A stretch of DNA of 64,000 nt from Aequorivita sp. (GCA_024637015.1 JAGXGE010000004.1:434001-498000); one strand, 5' to 3'. Shown: positions 33,014-42,135, numbered from the stretch's first letter. Translations and numbers: made by a program. Notes: a model not told the origin generated them from the letters alone.

Positions 33014-33646
33014 TTAGAAATTCAGTTGATACACTTTGTCCAGTTCGTTGTCGTTGCTAACATTTACACCCAAGTCTTTGATGAGTCCAGACTCAAGACC
33101 ATAAACCCAACCGTGCAAATACAGTTCTTGGTTGTTGTGCCAAGCATTTTGGACTATCGATGTTTTGGCAAGGTCAAAAACCTGCTCCACCACATTAAGT
33201 TCCACAAATCTATTAAATCTTTCTTTTTCATTTTCAATGGCATCCAATTCATCTTTGTGAAGTCTATAAACATCCTTTATATGGCGCAACCAATTGTCTA
33301 TCAGTCCAATTGAGTTGTTTTGCATTGCAGCTTTTACGCCACCACAACCATAATGGCCACACACAATAACGTGTTTTACTTTTAGAGCGTTTACGGCATA
33401 ATCCAATACGCTAAGCATATTCATATCTGTATGCACAACCATATTGGCAATATTTCGCTGAACAAATACTTCACCCGGCTGTGCGCCTATAATCTCGTTC
33501 GCCGGAACGCGGCTATCGGCACAACCAATCCATAATACTGGTGGACTTTGACCTTTTGCGAGGTTTTTAAAAAAATTGGGATCTAAACTTAATTTTTGTG
33601 CAACCCAATTTTTATTGTTTTCTATAAGTTTATCGTATAATTTCAT
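33014..33646 (-). CDS. can: Beta-class carbonic anhydrase
   Basis: Interconverts CO2 and bicarbonate. The 210-residue protein has the complete zinc site: C42-A-D44-S-R46 (with the Asp-Arg dyad), H98 and C101 in CGHYGCGG. The start MKLYDKLIENNKNWV is typical. It lies first in a unit with the SulP transporter, 53 bp away, so the pair may feed bicarbonate to carboxylases such as AccC, which is encoded elsewhere in this window. Leader 33647-33773 shows nothing striking. Confidence 0.95.
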   Translation of the reverse strand: MKLYDKLIENNKNWVAQKLSLDPNFFKNLAKGQSPPVLWIGCADSRVPANEIIGAQPGEVFVQRNIANMVVHTDMNMLSVLDYAVNALKVKHVIVCGHYGCGGVKAAMQNNSIGLIDNWLRHIKDVYRLHKDELDAIENEKERFNRFVELNVVEQVFDLAKTSIVQNAWHNNQELYLHGWVYGLESGLIKDLGVNVSNDNELDKVYQLNF

Positions 33647-33773
33647 CGATATATTTTTTAAAGGAATTAATTTGAATTGTTTCCAAAGTGAATAAAATTA
33701 AAACATCATTTCCAGCTGCTATTGCAATGGAAATGTTTTGGAAAAATATTTAAATATGTTTTTTTGGAAAAGA

Positions 33774-34067
33774 TTACGCTATGCGTGGAGGCGGCAAAAC
33801 TACGTCTATAAAGACTTTGGAATAATTGTCAATTTGAAAACTGTCTTTGTTTTTCTGGTTTTGTAGAAATTTAAGACTTTCTATATTAGAATGGATTTTT
33901 TCAATAACGAAAACAAAATTAGAAGTGGGCATTTTGTTTGAATTTTCTTCCTCGTTCATTGAAAAAAACGTAGAAAAATCGGCTTGCTTGTCAGAAATGC
34001 TAATAATAGCAGGTGTTACAAGAAAACTTGTAAATACGAGCAAAAATAAAATACTAATTAATCTCAA
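33774..34067 (-). CDS. Small secreted hypothetical protein, TTG start
   Basis: A 97-residue ORF starting at TTG 34067 (RLISILFLLVFTSFLVTPA looks like a signal peptide), mature part rich in Asn, Glu and Phe and ending in VFIDVVLPPPRIA. It has no cysteine and no domain I recognise. A perfect -7 element TATTTTTG lies at 34088-34095, so the only start downstream of it with a signal peptide is the TTG. It stands between carbonic anhydrase and the Bat operon. The reading frame is plausible but its status as a gene rests on the promoter and signal peptide. Confidence 0.55.
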   Translation of the reverse strand: MRLISILFLLVFTSFLVTPAIISISDKQADFSTFFSMNEEENSNKMPTSNFVFVIEKIHSNIESLKFLQNQKNKDSFQIDNYSKVFIDVVLPPPRIA

Positions 34068-34087
34068 GCCTATTTTTTTCAGAAATT

Positions 34088-34095
34088 CAAAAATA
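34088..34095 (-). promoter_or_regulatory. Promoter -7 element of the small secreted protein gene
   Basis: TATTTTTG on the minus strand, a perfect TAnnTTTG, 20 bp before the TTG. Confidence 0.42.
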
Positions 34096-34134
34096 GCAGA
34101 TTGAATTTAATTTCCTGTTAAGTATTTATTAAAA

Positions 34135-34884
34135 CTAAAGTTGTTTTAAGTCTGTTGAGGGAATCCAACCGTCTTTTCCATCTGCCAATGTAATGCGATA
34201 CCAGTTTCCGTCTTGCGCCAAAATTTGCACTTTGGTTCCTTCGTGAAGAGTGAAAGCGACGTTGCTTCCCATAGAAGGTTCGGTCTTAACTTCAATTTCG
34301 CTCGCAAAGATAATGGCGGGTTGGTTTTTTGAATAATCGCCATAGGTGAAAAACGCCATCGTTAAGGAAGCAATCAAAAGAATTCCGAAAAACATGGAGC
34401 TCACAAAAAGCAATCGTTTTCTTCTTTCGGAAAAGGCGAAATAATAAAAAAGGAATAACACCACAAAAAAGATAGAAAAAGCAACAGCCAAGATAGCCCA
34501 ACCATCAAAAGTGAAAATTTCGGAAATGCTATGATACCATTTTGAAAAAACGGTTTTTGGCAAGGGTTCTATGGAATCAATGCGCGCGTTTTCGGCGAAA
34601 GCCAAGTTGTTTTTTATATCAGTATCGTTGGGTGAAAGTTGCAATGCTTTTTCATAATAATATACACTCGGACCAATGTGATTAAGTTTGTATTGCGCAT
34701 TTCCCAAATTAAAATACAGTTCTGCAGAATGTTCGCCTTTATCCAAAATCTGCCTCCAAGCAGTAATGGCTTGTTGGTATTTTCCGTTTTTGTAAAGTTC
34801 CTTTCCTTGTTCGAAAAGACTTTCGTTTTGTCCAATGCTGGAGAAAGAAACAAGTAAAATAAATAGGTACAGCAGCTTTTTCAT
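34135..34884 (-). CDS. batE: TPR and SH3-domain membrane protein BatE
   Basis: About 249 residues from ATG 34884, where GAAGAAG and a clean signal peptide (MKKLLYLFILLVSFSSIGQ) agree; the frame opens 30 nt earlier but would overlap batD. TPR repeats (ELYFNLGNAQYKLNHIGPSVYYYEKALQLSP) lie at about 30-95, followed by two membrane helices (about 125-150 and 160-180) and a C-terminal bacterial SH3 domain (LHEGTKVQILAQDGNWYRITLADGKDGWIP). It is the last gene of the Bat operon. The Bat proteins are linked to aerotolerance in Bacteroides; their mechanism is not established. Confidence 0.85.
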   Translation of the reverse strand: MKKLLYLFILLVSFSSIGQNESLFEQGKELYKNGKYQQAITAWRQILDKGEHSAELYFNLGNAQYKLNHIGPSVYYYEKALQLSPNDTDIKNNLAFAENARIDSIEPLPKTVFSKWYHSISEIFTFDGWAILAVAFSIFFVVLFLFYYFAFSERRKRLLFVSSMFFGILLIASLTMAFFTYGDYSKNQPAIIFASEIEVKTEPSMGSNVAFTLHEGTKVQILAQDGNWYRITLADGKDGWIPSTDLKQL

Positions 34885-34894
34885 CTTCTTCAAT

Positions 34895-36667
34895 TTACTG
34901 TATTTGTTTGTCAATGGTTGAAATAACTTCTGCAGCTTTGTTGTAATCCTGATTTACCGAGGCGGTTGAAGAGGAAGCATAGCGCGCATATTCGCAACTT
35001 TTCAGCAAAGTGATGAAATTTTCCACAACAGGAGCTTCCACATTCCTTTCCAGCAATAATTTCGAAATATGGTTTTTTTCCATTTCCGAAGTTTCGATGT
35101 TCAGTTTTGCTTTCAGATAATTGTGAAGTGCACGTTCCAAAGATTCGTAAAATGCAACGGGATTTTGAATATTCCGTTTTGCTTCGGAAAGGTATTTTTT
35201 TGCGAGCTTGTTTGCACGGCGCAGTTTGTTTCCTTCCACGTCGTTTAAACGAGCTTTACGTTTTTTTCCAGCGAGGATAAACAGCGGAATCAACAAAAAT
35301 GGCCCACCCAAAAGCGACCAAAATAAAGCTGATTTGAAAAAAGCTTCCTGGGCAATAGGCTCTAAATTGGCTTCTAATTTTATATACTTAAAGTTATCTT
35401 TTGAAAGAACTACCTGTTTTGTTGCATCATTGGAATTGGAACTTGCAGTTGCCGAACTGATTGGCCCATTTTCAACCTCAATGGTAAATTCTTTTGAAGT
35501 AATGGTTTTATACTTTTCAGTTTTCGGGTTGAAAAACGAAAAAGTAATCGGATTGACCGGATAAATTCCTTTAAATTGTGGCACCACGGTATAGGAATCT
35601 TTTATAGAACCCTGCATTCCGGCAACTGTTGTGTTTACGCTTTCGTTGTGCTCAGGCTCATAAACTTCAAGTGTATTTGGAAGTTTTACGGATGGTGCGG
35701 TGAATAATTTTAAGTTACCGTTCCCTGTAATTTTTACATCCAACTGTAACGATTCGTTAGCATTTAGCTTAGTTTTATTGGTTGCAACATCAAAAGAAAA
35801 ATCGCCCACAGCACCGTTGAAGCCGTCAGGTTTTCCTTCCAAAGGAAGTGGTTTAACATCAATAGTTCGGTTTCCGGCAGAAATTGTTCTATTCACGCGC
35901 TCCATTAATCTTCGTCCAAAAATATCGCGACGGTTACCCTGCACATCAATTGGAATGTCGAGAGTTAATGGCTCAATATCGAGCTTTCCAGTTTTCTGTG
36001 GATAAAGAACAGTAGTTCTTAAAACGACGTATCGATAATCTTCGCCGTTGTATTTTCCTTCGGAAACCTTAAAATTGTTTTGATTGTCAATATTTTGGCT
36101 CCAGAAATCAGCGTATTTTGGAGTGTCTATTTCGCGCCATTGACTGGTAATGCTTACATCGTGCGAAACATATAATTTATAGGTAACTGTAATCGCTTCG
36201 TTCAAATACGGATTTGCGTTTGAAACTTCCGCAACCAAATGTACATTTTCACTGGCCACATAATCGGCGTTATTACCATCTTTGGGAACGTCTACTGCAG
36301 CGGTAACTTCCACTTCTATAGGCAAAGTTTTATAGGTATCTCCGTCTATTTCAATCGTTGCTTGACCGATGGTTACTCGTCCACGACTTTGCGGCGCCAA
36401 AAAATAAGAATAGGTTTTTGAAAAACTTCGTTTTCCGTTGATCCAGGAATTACTAATAGATTGGTTCGGGCCGCCAACCACTTTAAAGTTGTCAAAACTT
36501 GGCGGTCTAAAGTTGTCGCCGTCTTGGTTCATTTCAAAATCAATCCGCAAACGCTCGTTTATCCCCAGCGTTTTTTTGCTCACTTTGGCATCAAACTGAA
36601 CTTGCGCTGTGGCAGCGATGCTGTACAGCACAAGCGTTAAAAGGAATAAAATATACTTCGTCTTCAT
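34895..36667 (-). CDS. batD: BatD family protein
   Basis: A 590-residue protein with signal peptide (MKTKYILFLLTLVLYSIAATAQ), repeated Ig-like beta domains (VQFDAKVSKKTLGINERLRIDFEMNQ; ANPYLNEAITVTYKLYVS; LQLDVKITGNGNLKLFTAPSVKLP), one membrane helix (about 445-465, SALFWSLLGGPFLLIPLFILAGKKRKARL), and a cytoplasmic helical tail. This is the classic BatD/oxygen-tolerance layout. It sits between BatC and BatE with 3- and 10-bp gaps and should form part of the envelope-anchored Bat complex. Confidence 0.9.
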   Translation of the reverse strand: MKTKYILFLLTLVLYSIAATAQVQFDAKVSKKTLGINERLRIDFEMNQDGDNFRPPSFDNFKVVGGPNQSISNSWINGKRSFSKTYSYFLAPQSRGRVTIGQATIEIDGDTYKTLPIEVEVTAAVDVPKDGNNADYVASENVHLVAEVSNANPYLNEAITVTYKLYVSHDVSITSQWREIDTPKYADFWSQNIDNQNNFKVSEGKYNGEDYRYVVLRTTVLYPQKTGKLDIEPLTLDIPIDVQGNRRDIFGRRLMERVNRTISAGNRTIDVKPLPLEGKPDGFNGAVGDFSFDVATNKTKLNANESLQLDVKITGNGNLKLFTAPSVKLPNTLEVYEPEHNESVNTTVAGMQGSIKDSYTVVPQFKGIYPVNPITFSFFNPKTEKYKTITSKEFTIEVENGPISSATASSNSNDATKQVVLSKDNFKYIKLEANLEPIAQEAFFKSALFWSLLGGPFLLIPLFILAGKKRKARLNDVEGNKLRRANKLAKKYLSEAKRNIQNPVAFYESLERALHNYLKAKLNIETSEMEKNHISKLLLERNVEAPVVENFITLLKSCEYARYASSSTASVNQDYNKAAEVISTIDKQIQ

Positions 36668-36670
36668 AAT

Positions 36671-37537
36671 CTACCAATCTTTATCCGATTTCACTTTTGC
36701 GCCTTTTTGCTTTTCCGCATTAATCTTATCCTGTGTCTTTTTTTCTTCATTGTTCATTGCTTCCAACAAACTCTTCACTTGTTGAGGAGATAATTGTCCA
36801 GGAACTGGTTGTTGTTGCTGAGGTTTGTCACCTTCTTCTTCTTTAGGTTTGTCTGGCTTTCCTTGGTCTTTATCTTTATCGCCTTCTTTTTTATCTTCCT
36901 TTTGGTCGCCCTTATCTTTGTTTTCTTTCTCGTTGCCCTTGTCGCCGTCTTTGTTTTTATTGTCTTGGTTTTGCTGATCTTTTTTGTCTTGGTCTTTTTT
37001 GTCCTTATTTTTATCGTCTTTATCTTGAGGCGGTGGTGGATTTTTCTCCAACATATCTTTTGCCAAAGCTAAATTATAGCGGGTTTCATCGTCATTTGGG
37101 TTGTTCCGAAGTGCATTTTTATAAGCTTCTACCGCTTCAGAATATTTTTTCTCGTTCATATAGGTATTCCCCAAATTGTGAAACGCTTTGTGCTTTTCAC
37201 TTTTTTCAGTTGCAGTGGTTGCCGCTTGTTTGAAGCGAAGCATGGCTTCGGCATTTTTTTCCTTTCCGTAGTAAGCGGTTCCCAGATTATATTTCGCAGT
37301 TTCGCTTTTGGGATTAAGGGAAATTGCTTTCCGGTAATCTGCCTCTGCTGGAGGGAATTCATTTTTCTGAAGCGAATGTTGCGCCTCACTCAAAAAATCT
37401 TGCGCGGCCTTCAATTCCTTTTTCTGTTCTTTGGTTTGTTGTTGTGCAAATGAATTCAATGAAAAAAAAGCAGCACAAAGAATCATAGCCATTTTAAGCA
37501 TAGTATTTTTCTGAAAAAATGTTTTATCTCCAAACAT
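36671..37537 (-). CDS. batC: TPR protein with highly charged tail (BatC)
   Basis: About 288 residues from the in-frame ATG at 37537; ATGs at 37561 and 37501 are alternatives. The first overlaps batB, and a purine-rich AAGGAAAAG sits in front of the second, so 37537 is chosen. The hydrophobic signal LKMAMILCAAFFSLNSFAQ precedes TPR repeats (AEADYRKAISLNPKSETAKYNLGTAYYGKEKNAEAM; YSEAVEAYKNALRNNPNDDETRYNLALAKDML). From about residue 170 a 90-residue stretch is almost wholly Lys/Asp/Gln/Glu. A C-terminal LSPQQVKSLLEAMNNEEKKTQDKI helix follows. It is the adaptor-like member of the Bat operon. Confidence 0.82.
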   Translation of the reverse strand: MFGDKTFFQKNTMLKMAMILCAAFFSLNSFAQQQTKEQKKELKAAQDFLSEAQHSLQKNEFPPAEADYRKAISLNPKSETAKYNLGTAYYGKEKNAEAMLRFKQAATTATEKSEKHKAFHNLGNTYMNEKKYSEAVEAYKNALRNNPNDDETRYNLALAKDMLEKNPPPPQDKDDKNKDKKDQDKKDQQNQDNKNKDGDKGNEKENKDKGDQKEDKKEGDKDKDQGKPDKPKEEEGDKPQQQQPVPGQLSPQQVKSLLEAMNNEEKKTQDKINAEKQKGAKVKSDKDW

Positions 37538-37541
37538 TATT

Positions 37542-38585
37542 TTATTGCTTTTCCTTTTCATTAAATAAATTCAACTTTTTCAACCAAGCTGTTTTTCGCT
37601 CCAAGAGGAACACATCCAATACCAGCAAAAACAATGCCCCAGCCAAAAACCATTGGAATTGATCTTTAAAATCTGTGAATTGTTTTGCTTCAAATTCTTT
37701 TTTGTCCATTCCGCCCAAAATTGCTTTTACTCGGTCCACAACTGCTTTGGTATTTGAGCCGTCAATATACTCACCATTAGTGGTTTTGGCAATTTCTTCC
37801 AGCTTTTCTTCGTCTAAACGCGTGATAACCTGTTCGTTGTTTTGGTCGCGTTTGTAATATTGGAGCACACCATTTTCTTTAATAGGAATTGGCCCACCTT
37901 CTAAAGTTCCCACGCCAATGGTAAAAATACGGATTCCTTTTTTTGCGGCTTCTTCGGCAATTTCTGAAATGTTACCTTGGTGATCTTCACCATCAGAAAT
38001 TATAAAAAGTACACGGTTTGTCTGCTCTTCATCGTCATAAAACGTTTCAGCCATTTCAATTGCTTGGGTAATGGCAGTTCCTTGGGAAGAGACCATATCG
38101 GTGTTCATTCCACTTAAAAATAGTTTTGCTGAAGAAAAATCGCTAGTTATCGGTACCTGCGGAAAAGCGCTGCCAGCATAACCAATAATCCCTATTCTAT
38201 CGCCTGCAAGATTGTTGATTATTTGGGTAATAAGCTGTTTTGCCTTTTCCAAGCGGTTTGGGGCAATGTCTTCCGCTAACATACTTTTTGAAACATCCAA
38301 TGCAAAAACAATATCTACTCCTTCACGTTTAACGGTTTCAATCTTGGTCCCAATCTTTGGGTTTACTAGGGCAAAACTCAAACAGGCAATAGCCAAGCAG
38401 ATTACCAAAACTTTTAAAACAGATTTAAATAGCGATCGAGTGGGACTCAATTTTTTGAGTAATTCCTTGTCAACAAACCGTTTTTGAACTGTTTTTTTCC
38501 AAACCAAAACCAATAAAAATAGCACCACAATCACCGGAATGGCAAAGAGAATGTAAAAATATATGGGTTGCTCTAATTGGTACAT
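37542..38585 (-). CDS. batB: VWA-domain protein BatB
   Basis: About 347 residues from ATG 38585 (MYQLEQPIYFYILFAIPVIVVLFLLVL); AAAGGA lies within the end of batA just upstream. N-terminal membrane helices (about 8-28, 55-75), then a von Willebrand A domain with the MIDAS motif DVSKS (after VDIVFAL) and TDFSS/SDGEDHQG acidic loops, then a C-terminal helix (FQWFLAGALFLLVLDVFLL). Architecture matches BatA/BatB of Bacteroides. It begins 1 bp after the BatA stop. MIDAS suggests divalent-cation-dependent protein contacts, possibly with BatA and DUF58. Confidence 0.88.
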   Translation of the reverse strand: MYQLEQPIYFYILFAIPVIVVLFLLVLVWKKTVQKRFVDKELLKKLSPTRSLFKSVLKVLVICLAIACLSFALVNPKIGTKIETVKREGVDIVFALDVSKSMLAEDIAPNRLEKAKQLITQIINNLAGDRIGIIGYAGSAFPQVPITSDFSSAKLFLSGMNTDMVSSQGTAITQAIEMAETFYDDEEQTNRVLFIISDGEDHQGNISEIAEEAAKKGIRIFTIGVGTLEGGPIPIKENGVLQYYKRDQNNEQVITRLDEEKLEEIAKTTNGEYIDGSNTKAVVDRVKAILGGMDKKEFEAKQFTDFKDQFQWFLAGALFLLVLDVFLLERKTAWLKKLNLFNEKEKQ

Positions 38586-38586
38586 T

Positions 38587-39591
38587 TTAAATAAATCCTT
38601 TAAATATTGTAGTTCGCAATAAAAATTCAAACGCAATTAAAACCAAGGCAAATATTGCCCACGGGCGAAACATTTCATTATAGTTTGTGTATTTGAATTC
38701 TTCGATGTCGGTTTTTTCCAGTTTGTTTATTTCTTCGTAAATCTGCTCCAATTTGGTATTGCTTGTTGCGCGGAAATATTGTCCGCCAGTTTTTTTGGCA
38801 ATTTCTTTTAACAGCGCTTCGTCAATTTCAACCTGCACATTTCCATATTGAAAACCGCCATCAGGCCGAATGCCAATGGGCGACATCGCCATTCCGTTGC
38901 TTCCCAAGCCAATAGTGTAAACTTTTATTCCAAACTCGACTGCTAGTTCGCTCGCAATTTTTGGGTCGATGAAACCTGTATTGTTCACGCCATCCGTAAG
39001 CAAAATAATCACTTTGCTTTTGGCGCGGCTTTCCTTTAAACGATTCACGGCCGTTGCTAGTCCAGAACCAATTGCGGTTCCGCCTTCAATGGTCGTGTTG
39101 TACTCCATATTTTTTAGCGATGAAAGCACAATGCTTTTGTCGCTTGTTAAGGGCGTACGGGTGTAACTTTCCCCGGCATATTCCACCAAACCAATTCGGT
39201 CATTAGGGCGACTGTTAATGAATCTGGCGGCTACCGTTTTTAAAGCTTCCAAGCGGTTGGGCTTTAAATCGCGTGCCAACATACTTGCCGAAAGGTCCAT
39301 CGCCATAACAATGTCTATTCCCCGTGTGGTTTTTGTTTTTGTGGATTCGTCAACAGTTCTTGGGCGCGCCATTGCAATAATCAATGCTGAAAGTGCTAAA
39401 AGGCGAAGCGCAAAAAGTAAAGGCTTTAATCGCGCCAACCAGTTTTTCCCAGATTTAAAACCGCTGATACTTGAAATTTTGAGGGAAGCCGTTTGTTGTT
39501 TCCTCTTCCATAAATACCATAGCACAAGTACTGGAAGTATAAGGAACAACCAGAAAAATTGCGGATTTACAAATTCGAAATTACTGCCCAT
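38587..39591 (-). CDS. batA: VWA-domain protein BatA
   Basis: About 334 residues from ATG 39591 (MGSNFEFVNPQFFWLFLILPVLVLWYLW); an earlier ATG at 39609 is less likely because it lies further inside the upstream gene. After two N-terminal helices comes a VWA domain with MIDAS D-L-S-A-S (RGIDIVMAMDLSASML) and TPLTSDKS and TDGVNNTG loops; a C-terminal helix (PWAIFALVLIAFEFLLRTT) anchors it. Its start overlaps the end of the preceding 546-residue gene by 11 nt. It is paralogous to batB next door (RLEALKTVAARFI versus RLEKAKQLITQII). Confidence 0.88.
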   Translation of the reverse strand: MGSNFEFVNPQFFWLFLILPVLVLWYLWKRKQQTASLKISSISGFKSGKNWLARLKPLLFALRLLALSALIIAMARPRTVDESTKTKTTRGIDIVMAMDLSASMLARDLKPNRLEALKTVAARFINSRPNDRIGLVEYAGESYTRTPLTSDKSIVLSSLKNMEYNTTIEGGTAIGSGLATAVNRLKESRAKSKVIILLTDGVNNTGFIDPKIASELAVEFGIKVYTIGLGSNGMAMSPIGIRPDGGFQYGNVQVEIDEALLKEIAKKTGGQYFRATSNTKLEQIYEEINKLEKTDIEEFKYTNYNEMFRPWAIFALVLIAFEFLLRTTIFKGFI

Positions 39592-41221
39592 CTTTCTCTG
39601 AAATTTCAAGCTCTATGGAAGCTTCAATTCGTTTTTTTATTTCTTCGGCGTATTTGCCATCGTTTTGATACACTATCAAAACTTCCTGTAAACCATTTTG
39701 CTGCGCGAAAAGTAATAACTCATACGTACTTTTTTGCTTCAACACTTTATTATCTGAAACCTGCACATTGAATTCGCCGTATGCCTTTAAACCTTTTATT
39801 CCTTTTTCGGTTTCGAAATCGTTGCGTTTTACAATCATATTTTTGGCGCCACTTTGTTCCAAATCGTCCAAAACGGCATCTAAAGCTGTTTCCAAAGCAA
39901 TGTCCTGCTTTTGGCTGAACTGTGTTGTTGAAACCATAATGTAAAGTGGAGAATTCATTTCGCCATAGGTAAAAAAATCTTTTGCGCTCACGGCACTTTT
40001 ATCGGCATTTGTTTGTGAAGCTTCTGCTCTCACGAGCACTTCGGGAGTTTCCAAAATTACTGCTGGATTTCCGTATTCACTTTTTATCCATCTTCCTTCG
40101 TTGAGTTCGCGCAGGTCGTTTCCTAAAATCTTGTCTTTTAAATTGTCAAAACCAGAAACGCTGCCGTAGATAATTCCCGCTAAGATGATTGCTGCAATCA
40201 CACCCGAAATTCCCAAAATCCATTTTCTTCGTTTGCGTCTTTTGCGAAGTTTTTCAAGGTATTCTTGATTTTCCAAAAGTTCTTCCTCAGTCGGTTCTGG
40301 AACCGCTTCGTGGGTTTCATTAATAATTTCCTCGATAGTTTTTCTATCAACTTCCGCTTGGCCGGACTGTTGGTTCATTTTGGCAAACTTCACCAAGTCG
40401 GCACGTTTGAAAATTAGATCGAGTTTACGAATGGTTTCCAAATCGAAGTCGAAACTTCCTGCATCCTTATGCATCATCAAACGCGTTATAAGCTCGTCGC
40501 TTGTACTTTCTAAAGCGGCTTCGTCAACTTCGCGATCCAGATAGCGCTTTACAATTTCGGTAAGATTGCTATAATATTCTTTGCTTTTGTTTTCTTTAAT
40601 CAGTTGGCTGTTGTCCAATGTTTTAAGTGCAACGATTGCTTCTTCGTAAGGAGGCAATTGCTTTTCGGCAGCATTTTTTCGCTTTTTTCTTCGGAATAAA
40701 TAAATGGCAATCCCAATAATCAAAAGGATGGGCACGAGCCAATACAGAAGTAATAACCAATCAAACGGAGGGCTTTTAACTTTCATTGCAGGTTTTATAT
40801 CGAACATTTTCTGCTTCGTAGTGTCAACCATCACATCGTTTACTTCAACCTTTATGGAGTCTGTTAAAAATGGTTTGTTGTTGATGAAAACACGCTGCGG
40901 TGGAATAGTGTAGTGACCACTGTCAAACTGGGTTAAACCGTATTTTTTAATGAGGCGATATTTAGCACCTTCAAATGTAGTATCCGTTTTATAGGACTCT
41001 ATCATTTCCAATGGCGTAAAAGTTTGCTCTTCTGGAAAAACTACAACATCAGTAGAGTCTGCCTGTACGTTTATGGTATAAAGAATTTCCTCGCCAATCT
41101 TGATTTTTGTGGAATCGATAGAGGAAGTAACTTGGGCGTATGAGAAGAAAGAGAAGAGAAAAAAGAAAAGAGAAAAAAGAAAATGGAGATTTATCTGAAG
41201 ATTCAACGTAGTTGAAATCAT
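39581..41221 (-). CDS. Bat-operon membrane protein with BatD-like N-domain
   Basis: About 546 residues from ATG 41221 (MISTTLNLQINLHFLFSLFFFLFSFFSYAQ, a signal peptide). The exported N-domain (to about 140) has a beta-rich segment (SIDSTKIKIGEEILYTINVQAD) like the first domain of BatD. Then come a helix (WLLLLYWLVPILLIIGIAIYLF), a cytoplasmic helical domain resembling DUF4381-type proteins (LPPYEEAIVALKTLDNSQLI...YLDREVDEAALESTSDELITRL), a second helix (KWILGISGVIAAIILAGIIYG), and a C-terminal exported domain. It lies between DUF58 and BatA in the same transcript. The function is unknown; the split architecture suggests a bridge between the cytoplasmic and periplasmic parts of the Bat complex. 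Confidence 0.78.
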   Translation of the reverse strand: MISTTLNLQINLHFLFSLFFFLFSFFSYAQVTSSIDSTKIKIGEEILYTINVQADSTDVVVFPEEQTFTPLEMIESYKTDTTFEGAKYRLIKKYGLTQFDSGHYTIPPQRVFINNKPFLTDSIKVEVNDVMVDTTKQKMFDIKPAMKVKSPPFDWLLLLYWLVPILLIIGIAIYLFRRKKRKNAAEKQLPPYEEAIVALKTLDNSQLIKENKSKEYYSNLTEIVKRYLDREVDEAALESTSDELITRLMMHKDAGSFDFDLETIRKLDLIFKRADLVKFAKMNQQSGQAEVDRKTIEEIINETHEAVPEPTEEELLENQEYLEKLRKRRKRRKWILGISGVIAAIILAGIIYGSVSGFDNLKDKILGNDLRELNEGRWIKSEYGNPAVILETPEVLVRAEASQTNADKSAVSAKDFFTYGEMNSPLYIMVSTTQFSQKQDIALETALDAVLDDLEQSGAKNMIVKRNDFETEKGIKGLKAYGEFNVQVSDNKVLKQKSTYELLLFAQQNGLQEVLIVYQNDGKYAEEIKKRIEASIELEISEKDGQ

Positions 41222-41242
41222 ATTTCTTTTTATCGCTATTTG

Positions 41243-41276
41243 TTTAAAATCTAACATTTCACTTTTAAAATCTAAC
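41243..41276. repeat. 13-bp direct repeat with 21-bp offset
   Basis: TTTAAAATCTAAC occurs at 41243-41255 and 41264-41276. The offset of 21 bp equals three heptads, matching the 7-nt register of the other spacer repeats in this window. The second copy covers the last codon and stop of the DUF58 gene. Confidence 0.6.
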
Positions 41277-42135
41277 GTCTTTTAAAATAACCCAATAATT
41301 TTTTCACATAGCTTTCGTCAACCCTACAGCTTAAAGCACCAGCACCACTTTTTGTAAATGATTCGGTGAAATAATCAACCCGTTCGCGGTGATAGCTGTA
41401 ATATTGGTTACGCACACTTTTGGAGCCCGTGTTTACCAAAAGCAATTCGCCAGTTTCTTGATCTTGCATTTGTATCATACCAAGGTTTGGTATGTTTTCT
41501 TCGGCTTTATCGTAAATCCGAATTCCCGTAACATCGTGTTTTTTTGCAGCGATCTTTAGCGTATCCCTGTAATTATCAGCAATAAAATCTGAAAGCACAA
41601 AAACGATGGCTTTCTTTTTCATTACGCTGCTTAAAAATTTAAGTGCATTCGCCAAATCGGTTTTGTTGCTTTTTGGTTTGAATTCAATCAATTCACGAAT
41701 GATTCTAAGCACATGCGATTTTCCTTTTTTCGGTGGAATGTAAAGTTCTATTTCATCTGAAAAAAGAATCAACCCTGTTTTGTCATTGTTCTGCATCGCT
41801 GAAAAAGCAAGTGTTGCAGCAACTTCAGTAATGATTTCATTTTTGAACTGCTCTTGAGTTCCAAAAAATTCGGAACCGCTTATGTCCACCATTAACATCA
41901 ATGTAAGCTCGCGTTCCTCTTCAAAAACTTTAACAAAAGGCTCGTTATAGCGGGCGGTAACATTCCAATCGATACTCCGTACGTCATCACCAAACTGGTA
42001 TTGGCGCACTTCGCTGAATGTCATTCCGCGACCTTTGAAAGTACTGTGATACTCGCCACCAAACACGTGATCGCTCAACCGACGCGTTTTGATCTCGATT
42101 TTCCGTACTTTTTTAAGAAGTTCTTTAGTGTCCAT
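41272..42135 (-). CDS. DUF58 domain protein of the Bat operon
   Basis: A 287-residue cytoplasmic protein with the DUF58 core GRGMTFSEVRQYQFGDDVRSIDWNVTAR followed by a degenerate VWA half (LMLMVDISGSEFFGT, a MIDAS-like DISGS). DUF58 proteins accompany MoxR ATPases in many bacteria and are thought to present or assemble their substrates. Here the gene is directly downstream of moxR and upstream of the Bat genes. Family and context agree; the precise task is not established. Confidence 0.9.
   Translation of the reverse strand: MDTKELLKKVRKIEIKTRRLSDHVFGGEYHSTFKGRGMTFSEVRQYQFGDDVRSIDWNVTARYNEPFVKVFEEERELTLMLMVDISGSEFFGTQEQFKNEIITEVAATLAFSAMQNNDKTGLILFSDEIELYIPPKKGKSHVLRIIRELIEFKPKSNKTDLANALKFLSSVMKKKAIVFVLSDFIADNYRDTLKIAAKKHDVTGIRIYDKAEENIPNLGMIQMQDQETGELLLVNTGSKSVRNQYYSYHRERVDYFTESFTKSGAGALSCRVDESYVKKLLGYFKRR

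Noticed and set aside
36794-37072. Hydrophobic plus-strand frame that looks like a string of membrane helices
   Set aside because: It is the complement of the Lys/Asp-rich tail of BatC; AAG/GAT-type codons read backwards give Phe, Leu, Ile and Val.
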